Shown here piece after piece: positions 34,347-43,673 of a DNA stretch of 64,000 bases; position 1 is the stretch's first letter; every line of letters begins with the position of its first letter. The notes below the pieces were generated by a model. The model saw nothing but the letters and a program-made list of their open reading frames with translations. It searched no databases and was not told where the DNA came from. The stretch is from Agaribacterium sp. ZY112 (GTDB taxonomy: Bacteria > Pseudomonadota > Gammaproteobacteria > Pseudomonadales > Cellvibrionaceae), in assembly GCF_041346925.1 (NCBI RefSeq), contig NZ_CP166840.1, positions 1,426,001 to 1,490,000 of the forward strand, in the 5' to 3' direction. The position numbers and the translations under genes are program-made.

Positions 34347-36554
34347 ATGTGTGTGAGTGAGAAAAAAGTACAAAAATTAAGCGTGGGTTTGTGGCATATA
34401 GACCCTGAAGCACTGTCTTTGACGAAGGGGCAGCAGCAAGAGTCTCTGCGTTTAAAGGCCATGGATTTGTTGCTTTATATGGCTAGTCATCCAGCTGAGG
34501 TGATTGCGCGAGATGAGCTAATTAGCGCCGTGTGGCCTGAAACGTCAGCAACCGATGACACACTTAACAGCACCATCGCCAAGTTGCGTAAAGTCTTGGT
34601 GGCTGATGACTTAGTACCGAAGTACATAGAAACTATTCCGAAAAAAGGTTATCGCTTATTGGCGCCAGTGCATTTTGAGCAAAAGCCAAGCGAACAAGAA
34701 ACACAAACTGAACCGGAGCGGGCTATTAGCAGCGGGGCTGCCTCGCTGAAAAGAAGTGCCGGCAAGCGGCTAATGAGCCCAGCCTTACTCGCATCGTTTG
34801 CTGGCTTTTTCCTGCTGTTGGTCGTACTGCTGATACTTGTGTTGGTGCTTTCGCCGTTTAAGGAGCCGCCCAATTCTTTAGCTCGGCCCGTCTATCAAGC
34901 ATCTATTGTTGCCGCGGAGGAGCAGGGTGAGGCCTTTCCGGCACTCTCACATAAAAATGATAAGGCGGCTTTTATTCGTGCTGATAAGAACTTAAGTAAT
35001 GTACGGATTGTGGTAAAAGATTTAAGCAGCGGTGAAGAACGAGTTGTAAATGATAAGCCTGGCTTGTATTCAAACCCTGTTTGGTCTCCTGATGATGAGC
35101 AAATCGCTTATTTTAGTTTTGAAGGTGCTCGCTGTAGTGTGCGCCTTGTTAGCAGTAGTGGCGGCCCAAGCCGTGAGCTAGCCCTGTGTTCGCCGGCCCT
35201 ACTCGGAACCTTAAGAACCTCGATGGATTGGTTGCCTAGCGGTAAACACCTGCTTATTCCGCAGCTAGCTGAGGGTACAGCCGTGCCCGCCCTGTATATG
35301 CTAAATATAGAGACGGGAGACTCTATTCAGCTCAGCTTTCCAGCCGATGATTTACATGGCGATGCCAATCCACGTGTTTCCCCAGATACCCGCTTAGTAG
35401 CGTTTACTCGTAGCTCGGCAACAGGGCAAGATCAACTAGGATTAATAGATCTTGTAACAGGTAAAGAGCGCATGTTTGAGCGAAGCTTTGCCAAAGTACT
35501 TGGTTTAGATTGGATGACTCATAACGAGATTATCTTGGTCTCAGATTTAAGTGGCCGTGCCGAAACGTGGCTGTTTAATATTGATTCTGAAGAGCTGAGT
35601 TGGTTAGGGCTTGGTGGTCACGACGTGGCCCATGTTGATTACGATTATCGCAGTCAAAGCATGTTGATTTCCGAAATCGAAATCGACAGTAATATTCGTT
35701 TACGTACACTTGCTAATAAGAAACTGATCAGTCATCCGAGCTTTTCTTCCAGTCAAAATGAACACGCTGTTACGATTTCTAACGGCGGTAAACGTTTAGC
35801 ATTTGCCCGTCAGTTGGGTGAGCGCACGGAACTATGGCTTAGCGACTTAGATAAAAGTGAGTTTGGCTTGCGCATCGCAGGTTCGGCTTTATTAAAGAAA
35901 ATACCCAATGCCTATATTTCTAATATCACTTGGTCACCTGATGATAAGGCCCTTGTGTTACAGGTATTACAAGAAGGCGGTAGCTCTCTATATGTTTATG
36001 AGTTTGAGAACCAAAATTGGTATCGCTTAAGTACACCAGTGGAGCAAGATGCTTTTAGCCCGGTTTGGGGGCCGCGTGGTGAGCGGATATATTATTCTGT
36101 ACCCAGTGCACCTAGTTGGCAAATGTGGGTTTATCAGCGTGATCAGGCTAAAGCTGAATTGGTACTGCAGCGTGCCGGTGGCCTATTGCAGCGTGATGGT
36201 GAGCGTATTTTATTTTCGCGTTACGCTGAACCCGGTCTTTGGTCTATTGATGTTTCAGATATGGGCACTGTTAGCGCGACAAATTTAAGAGCTGAAAAAC
36301 TCGCGATCGCTGATAAGGCAATGTTTCGATCTTGGTTATATAGAGATGGTATACTTTATTATATCGATTTAAGTGAAGCCTACGCTTATCAGATTTATAA
36401 ACAAAAACAAGCGGGAGAAAGAGAGTTATTTTTTAGCGACGAGCATGCGTTTGCACAGTTCGATATTCGTGGTGATTTGTTTGTTGCGAGCGAATTCCAT
36501 AGCTACGAGGGTGATGTGTATCTTTATACAAGGTCGGATAGTAATAAACCTTAG
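34347..36554 (+). CDS. CadC-like membrane regulator with PD40/TolB-like propeller
   Basis: A 735-residue one-component regulator, the second of this kind in the window. Winged helix about 5-100 (LRLKAMDLLLYMASHPAEVIARDELISAVW, YIETIPKKGYRLLAPV), a Lys/Arg/Ser linker, one transmembrane helix at about 150-175 (LLASFAGFFLLLVVLLILVLVL), then a periplasmic propeller of PD40-like repeats (NPVWSPDDEQIAYFSFEG, NITWSPDDKALVLQV, SPVWGPRGERIYYSV). The ATG at 34347 is chosen; a GTG at 34329 or 34353 is possible, and none has a strong ribosome site. It faces the SRPBCC gene. The design mirrors the regulator at 11114-13207, but the propeller sequences have diverged a lot. Confidence 0.88.
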   Translation: MCVSEKKVQKLSVGLWHIDPEALSLTKGQQQESLRLKAMDLLLYMASHPAEVIARDELISAVWPETSATDDTLNSTIAKLRKVLVADDLVPKYIETIPKKGYRLLAPVHFEQKPSEQETQTEPERAISSGAASLKRSAGKRLMSPALLASFAGFFLLLVVLLILVLVLSPFKEPPNSLARPVYQASIVAAEEQGEAFPALSHKNDKAAFIRADKNLSNVRIVVKDLSSGEERVVNDKPGLYSNPVWSPDDEQIAYFSFEGARCSVRLVSSSGGPSRELALCSPALLGTLRTSMDWLPSGKHLLIPQLAEGTAVPALYMLNIETGDSIQLSFPADDLHGDANPRVSPDTRLVAFTRSSATGQDQLGLIDLVTGKERMFERSFAKVLGLDWMTHNEIILVSDLSGRAETWLFNIDSEELSWLGLGGHDVAHVDYDYRSQSMLISEIEIDSNIRLRTLANKKLISHPSFSSSQNEHAVTISNGGKRLAFARQLGERTELWLSDLDKSEFGLRIAGSALLKKIPNAYISNITWSPDDKALVLQVLQEGGSSLYVYEFENQNWYRLSTPVEQDAFSPVWGPRGERIYYSVPSAPSWQMWVYQRDQAKAELVLQRAGGLLQRDGERILFSRYAEPGLWSIDVSDMGTVSATNLRAEKLAIADKAMFRSWLYRDGILYYIDLSEAYAYQIYKQKQAGERELFFSDEHAFAQFDIRGDLFVASEFHSYEGDVYLYTRSDSNKP

Positions 36555-36581
36555 CTGTGTTTTAAGTTCTGGGACTAAGAA

Positions 36582-36607
36582 GGGGGCCTGTAAGCTCCCT
36601 CGTTTTT
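36582..36607 (+). terminator. Terminator of the second CadC-like gene
   Basis: GGGGGC-CTGTAA-GCTCCC (one G-T pair) followed by TCGTTTTT forms a rho-independent terminator. Its T run touches the 3' end of the convergent solute-binding gene. Confidence 0.65.
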
Positions 36608-37496
36608 AGTGGCTAAGATCCACTTCCTTCCAATTGTCTACCTCTTCAGGGTAATAGCCAGCTCTGACCAATAGCTGTCGAAGTTCACCGCTTTCTCGCA
36701 TAAGTGCGAGGCCCTCATTCATCGCCTCTAGCAGTTCATCGGCCCATGGGCTTTTTTTAGAAATTAAAAACAAGCGTTCGCCATCTAAATAGGTTTTAAA
36801 ATTAGCGATTGGAAATACCCACTCGGGTTTGTCTTTGTTTTTCATATCCCAGTGAAATCGTCCTAAGCCACCTTTACGTTGAAATTCTAATAAAGCGACA
36901 TCCGCATGGTGGGCTTCAAGTGCGCGCATCAAATAACGAAATTCCTCCGCCTGATGAATATCTAGATGTTTATATTTTTTTAAGGTTTTAATATCAATAT
37001 GCCAATCTTTAACAACGACATAGCTCAGTTTACTTAGTTCATCTTTGCTCTTTGATGCCAAAGCATATTTATTGTTACTGGCCGTAAAAAATCCGACCAG
37101 TGCTTCCCCCTGTTTGATGTAAGTATCAGTGCGTATAAAAATGTCGTCAATATTAGGGTCAGTACTCCAATAGCTGGTGCCAAGTAAGTCAATTCTTCCT
37201 TGCTTTGCCATTGCCGCTGCACGTTGAATGCTGGGGATGGAGATCAATTCGCTTTTATGCTTAAAGCCCGCAACTTTTAATGCTCGTATAACGATAAGCT
37301 GCTCTGCCATGGTACGGTCTATCAACCTAACAGAGCCTTTTTCAAATGCTGATACGGCATTCCCTTCTATCCAAGTAGCCAGCATGGAGTGGTATTCAAC
37401 CGGCATGCCAAAGCGTAGCGTTGGTGGCTCTGCATAAGCCTTAGCGGCTATAAATACCACGCTGTAAACCAAAAGCCAGATAAGGCCGAATTTCAT
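36606..37496 (-). CDS. Periplasmic solute-binding (SBP_bac_3-like) protein
   Basis: A 296-residue protein with a Sec signal peptide (about 1-22, ending AYA-EPPTL) and a type II periplasmic-binding fold like the amino-acid binding family: LRFGMPVEYHSMLATWIEG, MAKQGRIDLLGTSYW, ALVGFFTAS, ALEAHHADVALLEF, FLISKKSPWADELLEAMNEGLALMRESGELRQLL. No ABC permease or ATPase lies nearby, so it may be an orphan sensor-type binding protein, as is common in marine gammaproteobacteria, rather than a transporter part. The ligand is unknown. Confidence 0.8.
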   Translation of the reverse strand: MKFGLIWLLVYSVVFIAAKAYAEPPTLRFGMPVEYHSMLATWIEGNAVSAFEKGSVRLIDRTMAEQLIVIRALKVAGFKHKSELISIPSIQRAAAMAKQGRIDLLGTSYWSTDPNIDDIFIRTDTYIKQGEALVGFFTASNNKYALASKSKDELSKLSYVVVKDWHIDIKTLKKYKHLDIHQAEEFRYLMRALEAHHADVALLEFQRKGGLGRFHWDMKNKDKPEWVFPIANFKTYLDGERLFLISKKSPWADELLEAMNEGLALMRESGELRQLLVRAGYYPEEVDNWKEVDLSH

Positions 37497-37690
37497 ATGA
37501 TGAGCACCGTCATTTATTTTGAACTGTTATCGATCTTTATCTCTAAAGTATAGACCCCGATACAGTGCTTCGAGCGTAGGTTCCTTACAACTACTAGGTA
37601 TAAGTACCTATATAAGCACAAGCGATTTCTTCTTAATAATGCTAAGGTTGGGCTGCTTGTAGATATGTTTATAGGGAATTAGGCAAGAGT

Positions 37691-38230
37691 ATGAAAAAGC
37701 GTATTAAAAAAAGTATTGCAATAGATATGGATGAAACAGTAGCAGATATGCTGTCGCGTCAGTTGCAGTGGTATGAGCGCACCTTTTCAGTAAAGTTGGA
37801 GCGCGCAGACTTATATGGCAAGAAGATATATGACGTGGTGCCCAAGGCGCATCTGGTTGAAGTAAAGGCGTTTCCTGATCATCCAGATTTTTTTAAAGAT
37901 TTACCAGTTATTGATGGCGCAGTCGAGGCAATTAAGACACTGAGCTCTAATTATGAAGTGTTTTTTGTGAGTGCCGCGATGGAGCACCCCAATTCTTTTA
38001 CTGCTAAATATCAGTGGTTAAAGCAGAACTTTCCATTTGTTAGTGATATGAATTATATCTTTTGTGGGTTTAAAGGTATGCTCAATTGCGATTATCTTAT
38101 TGATGATAGCTCTCGGCATTTAGACGTCTTTGAGGGCCAGGGTTTATTATTTGATGCTATGCACAATAAACATCAAAAGGGGTATGAGCGTATGTGTAGT
38201 TGGCAGGAAGTTGTGTGTTATTTGAGCTGA
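37691..38230 (+). CDS. 5'(3')-deoxyribonucleotidase (HAD family)
   Basis: A 179-residue HAD-superfamily phosphatase of the NT5C type, which dephosphorylates (deoxy)nucleoside monophosphates. Motif I is SIAIDMDETVADML (nucleophile Asp and the +2 Asp), motif II VFFVSAAMEHP (Ser), and the C-terminal motif is YLIDDSSRHLD with its Asp pair. The cap is small and helical (QLQWYERTFSVKL). Cytosolic. A GGCAAGAGT stretch lies before the ATG. Neighbours give no further clue. Confidence 0.88.
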   Translation: MKKRIKKSIAIDMDETVADMLSRQLQWYERTFSVKLERADLYGKKIYDVVPKAHLVEVKAFPDHPDFFKDLPVIDGAVEAIKTLSSNYEVFFVSAAMEHPNSFTAKYQWLKQNFPFVSDMNYIFCGFKGMLNCDYLIDDSSRHLDVFEGQGLLFDAMHNKHQKGYERMCSWQEVVCYLS

Positions 38231-38307
38231 CCGTTAAGGCTTGTTATGTGCTTGAAATTTACGCTCTTATATTTTCATTAGGCCTTTTTTATTAAACCCA
38301 ATTAGTT

Positions 38308-38907
38308 ATGAAAAAATTTCTTGTTGTTGTTTTGTTTGCGCTTGCTTTTTACTTGTACGACCATTCAAGGCACGTGACTCTTGGACCCGGCGTAAGTGCT
38401 GCTGAACCGCCGCTGCAGAGGGTTATAGATTCGCCTGTAACCTTTGAATTTGAAACTTATAACCTTAGCCCTTTGGCGCGTTTTGAGCTTAAAGCAAAAG
38501 TACTGTCAAAAGAAAACTATTACCTTGGCCGCGAAGCTGATCTGTCGCCTACAGATCTTGCTTTAGGGTGGGGCACTATGTCTGATGAATCGATTCTTGA
38601 GCAAATAGATATTTCGCAATCAGGGCGATTCTATCGCTGGCGAGTAGATTCATTTCCAATCCCAAGAAAAGACATTGAAACTCAGAGTGCGAATATGCAC
38701 CTTATCCCTGCCGACACTCTAGTTAGGGATGCAATTAGCCGTGTTAGAAAAGGCGATCTTATAGAAATGTCTGGCTACTTGGTCAATGTTGTTTCGAATG
38801 ATGGTTCTTGGTACTGGAAAAGTTCATTAACTCGAAATGATACCGGAGGCGGAGCCTGTGAGTTAGTTTTTGTCGAGTCTTTAGCGATTGTGACAGCCAA
38901 CTACTAG
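38308..38907 (+). CDS. Conserved membrane-anchored protein of unknown function
   Basis: A 199-residue protein with an N-terminal signal anchor (KKFLVVVLFALAFYLYDHS) and a conserved exported domain. Memorable features are VTLGPGVSAAEPPLQ, LSPTDLALGWGTMSDESIL, ISQSGRFYRW, SANMHLIPA and SSLTRNDTGGGACELVFVE. I have seen this pattern as a conserved hypothetical in Pseudomonas and relatives, but no function is known to me. The many aromatic and Gly residues and LIEMSGYLVNV suggest a beta-rich fold. It precedes a membrane protein gene by 31 nt on the same strand and may be co-transcribed. Confidence 0.7.
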   Translation: MKKFLVVVLFALAFYLYDHSRHVTLGPGVSAAEPPLQRVIDSPVTFEFETYNLSPLARFELKAKVLSKENYYLGREADLSPTDLALGWGTMSDESILEQIDISQSGRFYRWRVDSFPIPRKDIETQSANMHLIPADTLVRDAISRVRKGDLIEMSGYLVNVVSNDGSWYWKSSLTRNDTGGGACELVFVESLAIVTANY

Positions 38908-38938
38908 TTTCATTGTTCGTAATTAAAGGGGAGGGCCT

Positions 38939-39406
38939 GTGAAAGGGAAAGTCGGTTTTAGTTTGGCAGCAGTATTAAGTTTGTTGGCGGCATTGCTGCA
39001 TATCGCGATTATTATTGGTGGCCCTACTTGGTATCTTGCCTCTGGTGCCGGTGAGCAATTAGCTGCTATGGCAGCATCGGGGTCTTGGTATCCGACATTT
39101 TTAGGTTCAGTGCTGGTTTTTATCTTTATTGCCTGGTCTTTATACGCTCTTTCTGGCGCTGGCTTTATTGCTCGCTTACCGTTTTTAAAATTTGCACTAG
39201 TGGCTATAGCAAGTGTGTGCACATTGAGGGGGCTATATGGCTTTTTTGTGCCTTTTATTAATAAGTCAGAATATGTTGCCAGCTTAGGTTTGAGCTTTTG
39301 GTTTTTTAGCTCGCTAGTATGGCTTGTGCTTGGGTTGTCTTATTGGCTGGGTATTACAAGTTGCTGGGCTGATATCAACAGGATGCATACGGCCCTCCCA
39401 AAGTAG
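38939..39406 (+). CDS. Four-helix inner-membrane protein of unknown function
   Basis: A 155-residue membrane protein starting with GTG at 38939, preceded by GGGGAGGG (good ribosome site). Four hydrophobic helices: about 6-28, 52-72, 82-105 and 117-140. The pattern (GGPTWYLASGAGEQLAAMAASGSWYPT in the first loop) matches a small family of conserved integral membrane proteins without known role. It sits between the conserved anchored protein and the spermidine-synthase-like gene, 28 nt before the latter. Confidence 0.7.
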   Translation: MKGKVGFSLAAVLSLLAALLHIAIIIGGPTWYLASGAGEQLAAMAASGSWYPTFLGSVLVFIFIAWSLYALSGAGFIARLPFLKFALVAIASVCTLRGLYGFFVPFINKSEYVASLGLSFWFFSSLVWLVLGLSYWLGITSCWADINRMHTALPK

Positions 39407-39434
39407 CTGCAGCCGCCCTTAAGCTGAGCATGTT

Positions 39435-40214
39435 ATGATGCCTTCACTTACCCCCTCTGCAAGCAGCTCTAACATGCCTCTATTTGAAGAAATTGATAGC
39501 CAAGCCTCACCTTTAGGTGAGATCTCTCTGCGCAAACGCAAGATGCCTGTTTTTGGTGATAGAGACATCTATGAGGTAAAACTTGGTGAAGAATTTCTTA
39601 TGTCGAGTATGTTTGTTGAGGCTGAAGAGGCTTTATCTACGCTTGGCTTAGCGGCAGTTAAGGGCTGTGATCTTAAGGTTGTTGTGGGTGGCTTAGGGCT
39701 TGGTTATACCGCTGTTGCAGCACTTAAAGATGAGCGTATTAAAGAACTGCTTGTTGTGGATGCGCTCGATACAGTGATTGGCTGGCATCAAGATGAATTA
39801 GTACCACTTGGTAAAATTCTTAATGCTGACAGCCGAAACCGTTATGTGCACGGTAGTTTTTTTGATTTGGCTGTAGAGCCAAAAAGTGGTTTTGATCCGG
39901 CAGTTCTAGCCGAGCCTTCTGTCCGTGCTGAGCCTATCGACGCTATTTTACTTGATATAGACCACTCACCAACGGAGTATTTAAACGAAGCTAATGCCAG
40001 TTTTTATACAAGTGACAACTTAAGTTTAATGGCCGAGCAGCTTAAGCCTGGCGGGGTGTTTGCTATGTGGTCTCAGAATCTTCCCGATGCGGATTTTGAA
40101 GCGTTGTTGTTGACGGTGTTTTCCGAGGTGAATTCGCACGTGGTGTCATTTTATAACCCCTTTCAAACAGTAGAGGCTACGAACTCAGTTTATGTATGTA
40201 TAAAGTCTGTGTAG
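39435..40214 (+). CDS. Spermidine synthase-like methyltransferase-fold protein
   Basis: A 259-residue Rossmann-fold protein related to spermidine/spermine synthases: EVKLGEEFLMSSMFVEAEEAL, glycine motif VVVGGLGLGYTAVAAL, acidic ribose site LLVVDALDTVIGWHQ, AILLDIDHSPTEYL and LSLMAEQLKPGGVFAMWSQNLPD. The canonical putrescine-binding residues are not obviously present, and it stands outside a polyamine operon, so the reaction is uncertain; it is probably an aminopropyl- or methyltransferase. The ATG at 39435 gives two initial Met; either may be used. Confidence 0.75.
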   Translation: MMPSLTPSASSSNMPLFEEIDSQASPLGEISLRKRKMPVFGDRDIYEVKLGEEFLMSSMFVEAEEALSTLGLAAVKGCDLKVVVGGLGLGYTAVAALKDERIKELLVVDALDTVIGWHQDELVPLGKILNADSRNRYVHGSFFDLAVEPKSGFDPAVLAEPSVRAEPIDAILLDIDHSPTEYLNEANASFYTSDNLSLMAEQLKPGGVFAMWSQNLPDADFEALLLTVFSEVNSHVVSFYNPFQTVEATNSVYVCIKSV

Positions 40215-40246
40215 TGCTGTTAGTTCAAGTCAAAAGGCTGCTTTAG

Positions 40247-40927
40247 GTGTTTAGTAAAACAGATATCGTTGATGATTTTATTGCGCCTCTCTGCGCAGAA
40301 GAGATAACGGTTGTTTATCAAGATGAGCATCTATTGCTCATTAATAAACCAAGCGGTTTATTGAGTTTGTCGGGTAAAAATCCATTAAACAAAGATTCTG
40401 TTCACTGGCGTTTGGTTCAAAGTTTTCCTAAGGCAACCTTGCTTCACCGTTTGGACTTTTCGACATCGGGGCTGATGCTTGTGGCTTTAAATAAAGAGGT
40501 GAATGGGCTTTTAACTAAGCAGTTTCAAGAGCGGCGTATAAGCAAGCGTTATATAGCTATATTAGAGGGTTGGACTGAAAAAAATCATGGTTTTATTGAG
40601 GCTCCGATTGCGAAAGATCCAACTCTTTTTCCTAGGCTAAAAATATGTGACATTAGCGGGAAAGTGGCAAAGACAGAATACAGAGTATTGATGCGAGAAG
40701 ACGAGCCTCGTCGTACTCGTGTGGAATTCATCCCGCATACAGGCCGTACTCATCAGCTGCGCATTCACAGTTTGGCTTTAGGCTATCCCATCCTGGGTTG
40801 TGATCTTTATAGTAGTGCAACAAGTCATCAGGGCGCAGATCGGTTACTACTGCATGCTAGTCAGTTAGAGTTTGTTCACCCGGTTACACATAAACTATTA
40901 TCAATTCAATGTGAGTGCCCGTTTTAG
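40247..40927 (+). CDS. RluA-family pseudouridine synthase
   Basis: A 226-residue pseudouridine synthase with a GTG start. Family marks: VVYQDEHLLLINKPSGLLSLSG, catalytic-Asp motif LLHRLDFSTSGLMLVAL, RRISKRYIAILEG, GKVAKTEYRVL and VEFIPHTGRTHQLRIHSLALGYPILGCDLY. It lacks an S4 domain, and its size and N-terminus resemble E. coli RluA (23S rRNA U746 and tRNA U32) more than RluC/RluD, so RluA function is likely but not certain; TruC-like is the alternative. It ends 23 nt before the convergent sulfotransferase gene. Confidence 0.88.
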   Translation: MFSKTDIVDDFIAPLCAEEITVVYQDEHLLLINKPSGLLSLSGKNPLNKDSVHWRLVQSFPKATLLHRLDFSTSGLMLVALNKEVNGLLTKQFQERRISKRYIAILEGWTEKNHGFIEAPIAKDPTLFPRLKICDISGKVAKTEYRVLMREDEPRRTRVEFIPHTGRTHQLRIHSLALGYPILGCDLYSSATSHQGADRLLLHASQLEFVHPVTHKLLSIQCECPF

Positions 40928-40950
40928 GTCGCATGCTTACTTGAGTTTCT

Positions 40951-41580
40951 TTAAGGTTTAAAATCAACTTCTATTTTATTGTTGTGTTCTACCGCTTGCC
41001 AGTAGCTGATTCGTCGTCCTTTGTTAACGTGGGGCAGTGCGTGGTCGTTGTTTATATGAGTGGTATCGCAAAACTGGGCTAAGCGAGAGCCAGCATCTTC
41101 ATCTTTAATCGGTAAGAATAAAATTTCTTTCCGGTTTGCATTAACGAATACCTCGAGTTTTTCCCTGTGCTCTAAGTAGCATTGTTGAAGGTAGGTGTGG
41201 CTGTGCGGCATATTACTTTCAAATTTAGGGAAGCAGTTTTGAAAGCAGCGTTTCAAAACTGGGTTAAGGATACCATCAGGCTTATGCCACTGTTTACGCA
41301 TACTGCCAAGCAAGCGCTTTATGGATGCTGTCCATTCATCTAAGGGGCGTTCTAAATACACAAACCTAGCATTAGGGTAGCGCAAAGCTAGTTCGGCATA
41401 GTCTACAAAAACTGGGGTATCGGCAATAACATCGGCGGCTTCTATTGCTGCGTGGTTGTAAGCGGTATGCGCTACTTTTAGGCCGCAGTCTAATAAATAT
41501 AGGCAGGCGCTGGTGGTGCCGCTTCGCGGCAGGCTGATAATAAAGATTTTATCCTTAGTGTTGGGCGCGGTTTTTGTCAC
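40951..41580 (-). CDS. Sulfotransferase-family protein
   Basis: A 209-residue P-loop protein of the sulfotransferase superfamily. The 5'-PSB loop is KIFIISLPRSGTTSACLYL and the 3'-PB-type region is FVYLERPLDEWTASIKRLLGSM. It resembles the short sulfotransferase-like proteins seen in marine gammaproteobacteria and some eukaryotes. The acceptor is unknown. No cofactor-synthesis (cysDNC) genes are nearby. The ATG at 41580 follows an AAATACGTG stretch with no strong ribosome site. Confidence 0.78.
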   Translation of the reverse strand: MTKTAPNTKDKIFIISLPRSGTTSACLYLLDCGLKVAHTAYNHAAIEAADVIADTPVFVDYAELALRYPNARFVYLERPLDEWTASIKRLLGSMRKQWHKPDGILNPVLKRCFQNCFPKFESNMPHSHTYLQQCYLEHREKLEVFVNANRKEILFLPIKDEDAGSRLAQFCDTTHINNDHALPHVNKGRRISYWQAVEHNNKIEVDFKP

Positions 41581-41839
41581 GTATTTACTTCTAGTCGAGT
41601 GAACGGTCTTAACTTGCTTGAGATCGTTTTTTAAACGAGGCTCATCATTATATAGGCTTTAGTTTTTAATCGCGTAATTGCTTGTGGTGTTACTTGTCTG
41701 CGCCTTATTATTGTATAAATTAAGGCGTATCTTTATATGCTCAATCGAGCTAGGCCTAAGCATATTATCTAAATATGTGCTTTTGGCCTTCTAGCTTAGC
41801 CTGTCAATCTAACTCAAGCCATAAGCTAAGGGCACTCTT

Positions 41840-43594
41840 ATGTTGTTTGTGAAAAAGAAAATACAGTATACGGCGTCGTTACTTGTATCCTGCTGTTTGG
41901 GTTTTTATGGCCCACTTGTTAGTTCTGCAAGTGACAAGGAGCCGGATAGTCTTGTGAGCTATTACGACTTGGTGCACCCGATTATAAGTCGTTCAGGCAT
42001 GGTGGTTAGCCAAAATGATATCGCTAGTGAGGTAGGAGCACAAATATTACGAGAGGGGGGGAATGCCATTGATGCGGCAGTTGCTACCGCTTTTGCTCTT
42101 GCGGTTACCTTGCCTAGGGCTGGAAATCTAGGTGGTGGCGGCATGATGATGATCCACCTAGCTCAAGAGAATAAAAATATTGCTCTGAATTATCGAGAGC
42201 TGGCACCTGAGGCCGCCTATGAAACTATGTTTCTTGATAAGCAAGGTGAGCCAATTTCTGAAAAGTCACTTCATACTTTAGCTGCAGCAGGTGTGCCAGG
42301 TACGGTGGCTGGTATGCACCATGCATTGACTAAGTATGGCACGATGACATGGTCACAAGTGATTGCCCCTGCAGAAAAGTTGGCCCGTGAAGGTATCGTG
42401 ATCAATGATGACATTGTACGAAATATTAATGTCAGCCCAGCACTAAAAGATGATGCAGAGTCGTGCCGTGTGTATTTTAAAAAAGACTGCGTCACTTATA
42501 AGCCAGGTGAACGTTTAAAGCAAACTGATTTAGCCAATAGCCTTTCTGCTTTAAGAAAGGGCGGTGCAGAAGTATTTTATCACGGTGAAATAGCGGAAAA
42601 AATTGTTAAAGCGATGAAAAAAGGCGGCGGTCTTATCACGGCTGAAGATCTAGCTAATTATCATGTTGAAGAGCTGACGCCTATTTACGGTCAGTTTCGC
42701 GATTATCAAATTGTTACCATGCCACCGCCAAGTTCAGGCGGAATACACTTAGTTCAAATGTTTAATATGCTTGATGCTTTGCCACTTAAAACGATTGAGG
42801 TAGGCAGCGCTTTACTTTTGCATTATCAAATAGAAATTTTTAAACGTGCTTATGCCGATAGAAGTAAGTATTTAGGTGATACCGATTTTGTTCATGTACC
42901 CGTTAAAGGTTTAACGGACCCAGCTTATGCCAAGCAGCTAGTTAAGAATATTAAAGCCGATGTGGTGACTCCTTCATCAGCGATTAAAGCGGGTAAAGTG
43001 CCAAGTTATGAAAGCCCTGACACCACTCATATCTCGGTAATGGATAAACAAGGTAATGTGGTTAGCAATACGTATACTTTGAATCATTCCTTTGGTAGTG
43101 GTATTACGATTCCTGGCACGGGAATACTTATGAATAACACGATGGATGACTTTTCTATTAAGCCAGGCTCACCGAATAGCTATGGTTTGATCGGTGGCGA
43201 AGCGAATGCTATTCATGCGGGTAAACACCCTCTAAGCTCTATGACTCCAACCATTGTACTTAAGCAAGGCAAGCCGTTTTTAGCTACAGGCACACCAGGT
43301 GGCAGTAAAATTATCTCTAGTGTTTTTCAGCAGCTGACCTATATATTGGCTTATGATGTTAATTTGGCTGAAGCCACTATAAGGCCGAGAGTTCATCATC
43401 AGTGGATGCCGGATGTCGTCTATGTTGAGAAATCTTTAAATCCAGACACACGCGATAAATTACTGTCTATGGGCTACAAAGTAGAGCAATCCAAAAGCCT
43501 TGGTAGTTTACAGAGTGTGATGTATCAAGAAGATGTGTTCTTTGGCTATGCTGATCCGAGAAGACCTCATGCAAAGGCCGTAGCTGCGGATTAA
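41840..43594 (+). CDS. ggt: Gamma-glutamyltransferase
   Basis: A 584-residue periplasmic gamma-glutamyltransferase/glutathione hydrolase. Signal peptide about 1-31. The precursor self-cleaves before Thr395 in SPDTTHISVMDKQGNVVSNTYTLNHSFGSG, giving large and small chains. Other conserved parts are MVVSQNDIASEVGAQILREGGNAIDAAVA, PRAGNLGGGGMMMIH, NYRELAP (substrate Arg), GTGILMNNTMDDFS and PLSSMTPTIV. It hydrolyses glutathione or transfers its glutamyl group, supplying Cys-Gly. Monocistronic, followed by a very strong terminator. Confidence 0.95.
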   Translation: MLFVKKKIQYTASLLVSCCLGFYGPLVSSASDKEPDSLVSYYDLVHPIISRSGMVVSQNDIASEVGAQILREGGNAIDAAVATAFALAVTLPRAGNLGGGGMMMIHLAQENKNIALNYRELAPEAAYETMFLDKQGEPISEKSLHTLAAAGVPGTVAGMHHALTKYGTMTWSQVIAPAEKLAREGIVINDDIVRNINVSPALKDDAESCRVYFKKDCVTYKPGERLKQTDLANSLSALRKGGAEVFYHGEIAEKIVKAMKKGGGLITAEDLANYHVEELTPIYGQFRDYQIVTMPPPSSGGIHLVQMFNMLDALPLKTIEVGSALLLHYQIEIFKRAYADRSKYLGDTDFVHVPVKGLTDPAYAKQLVKNIKADVVTPSSAIKAGKVPSYESPDTTHISVMDKQGNVVSNTYTLNHSFGSGITIPGTGILMNNTMDDFSIKPGSPNSYGLIGGEANAIHAGKHPLSSMTPTIVLKQGKPFLATGTPGGSKIISSVFQQLTYILAYDVNLAEATIRPRVHHQWMPDVVYVEKSLNPDTRDKLLSMGYKVEQSKSLGSLQSVMYQEDVFFGYADPRRPHAKAVAAD

Positions 43595-43605
43595 TTATTG
43601 GTATT

Positions 43606-43642
43606 AAAAAGGCTGCATCAACATTGCTGATGCAGCCTTTTT
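43606..43642. terminator. Strong bidirectional terminator after ggt
   Basis: A 15-bp perfect stem AAAAAGGCTGCATCA / TGATGCAGCCTTTTT with a 7-nt loop. The T-tail on each strand makes it a terminator for both ggt and the convergent TIGR03545 gene. Confidence 0.92.
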
Positions 43643-43673
43643 AGTAAAGAGAGCCCTTGGTTAAGTAGGCTCT

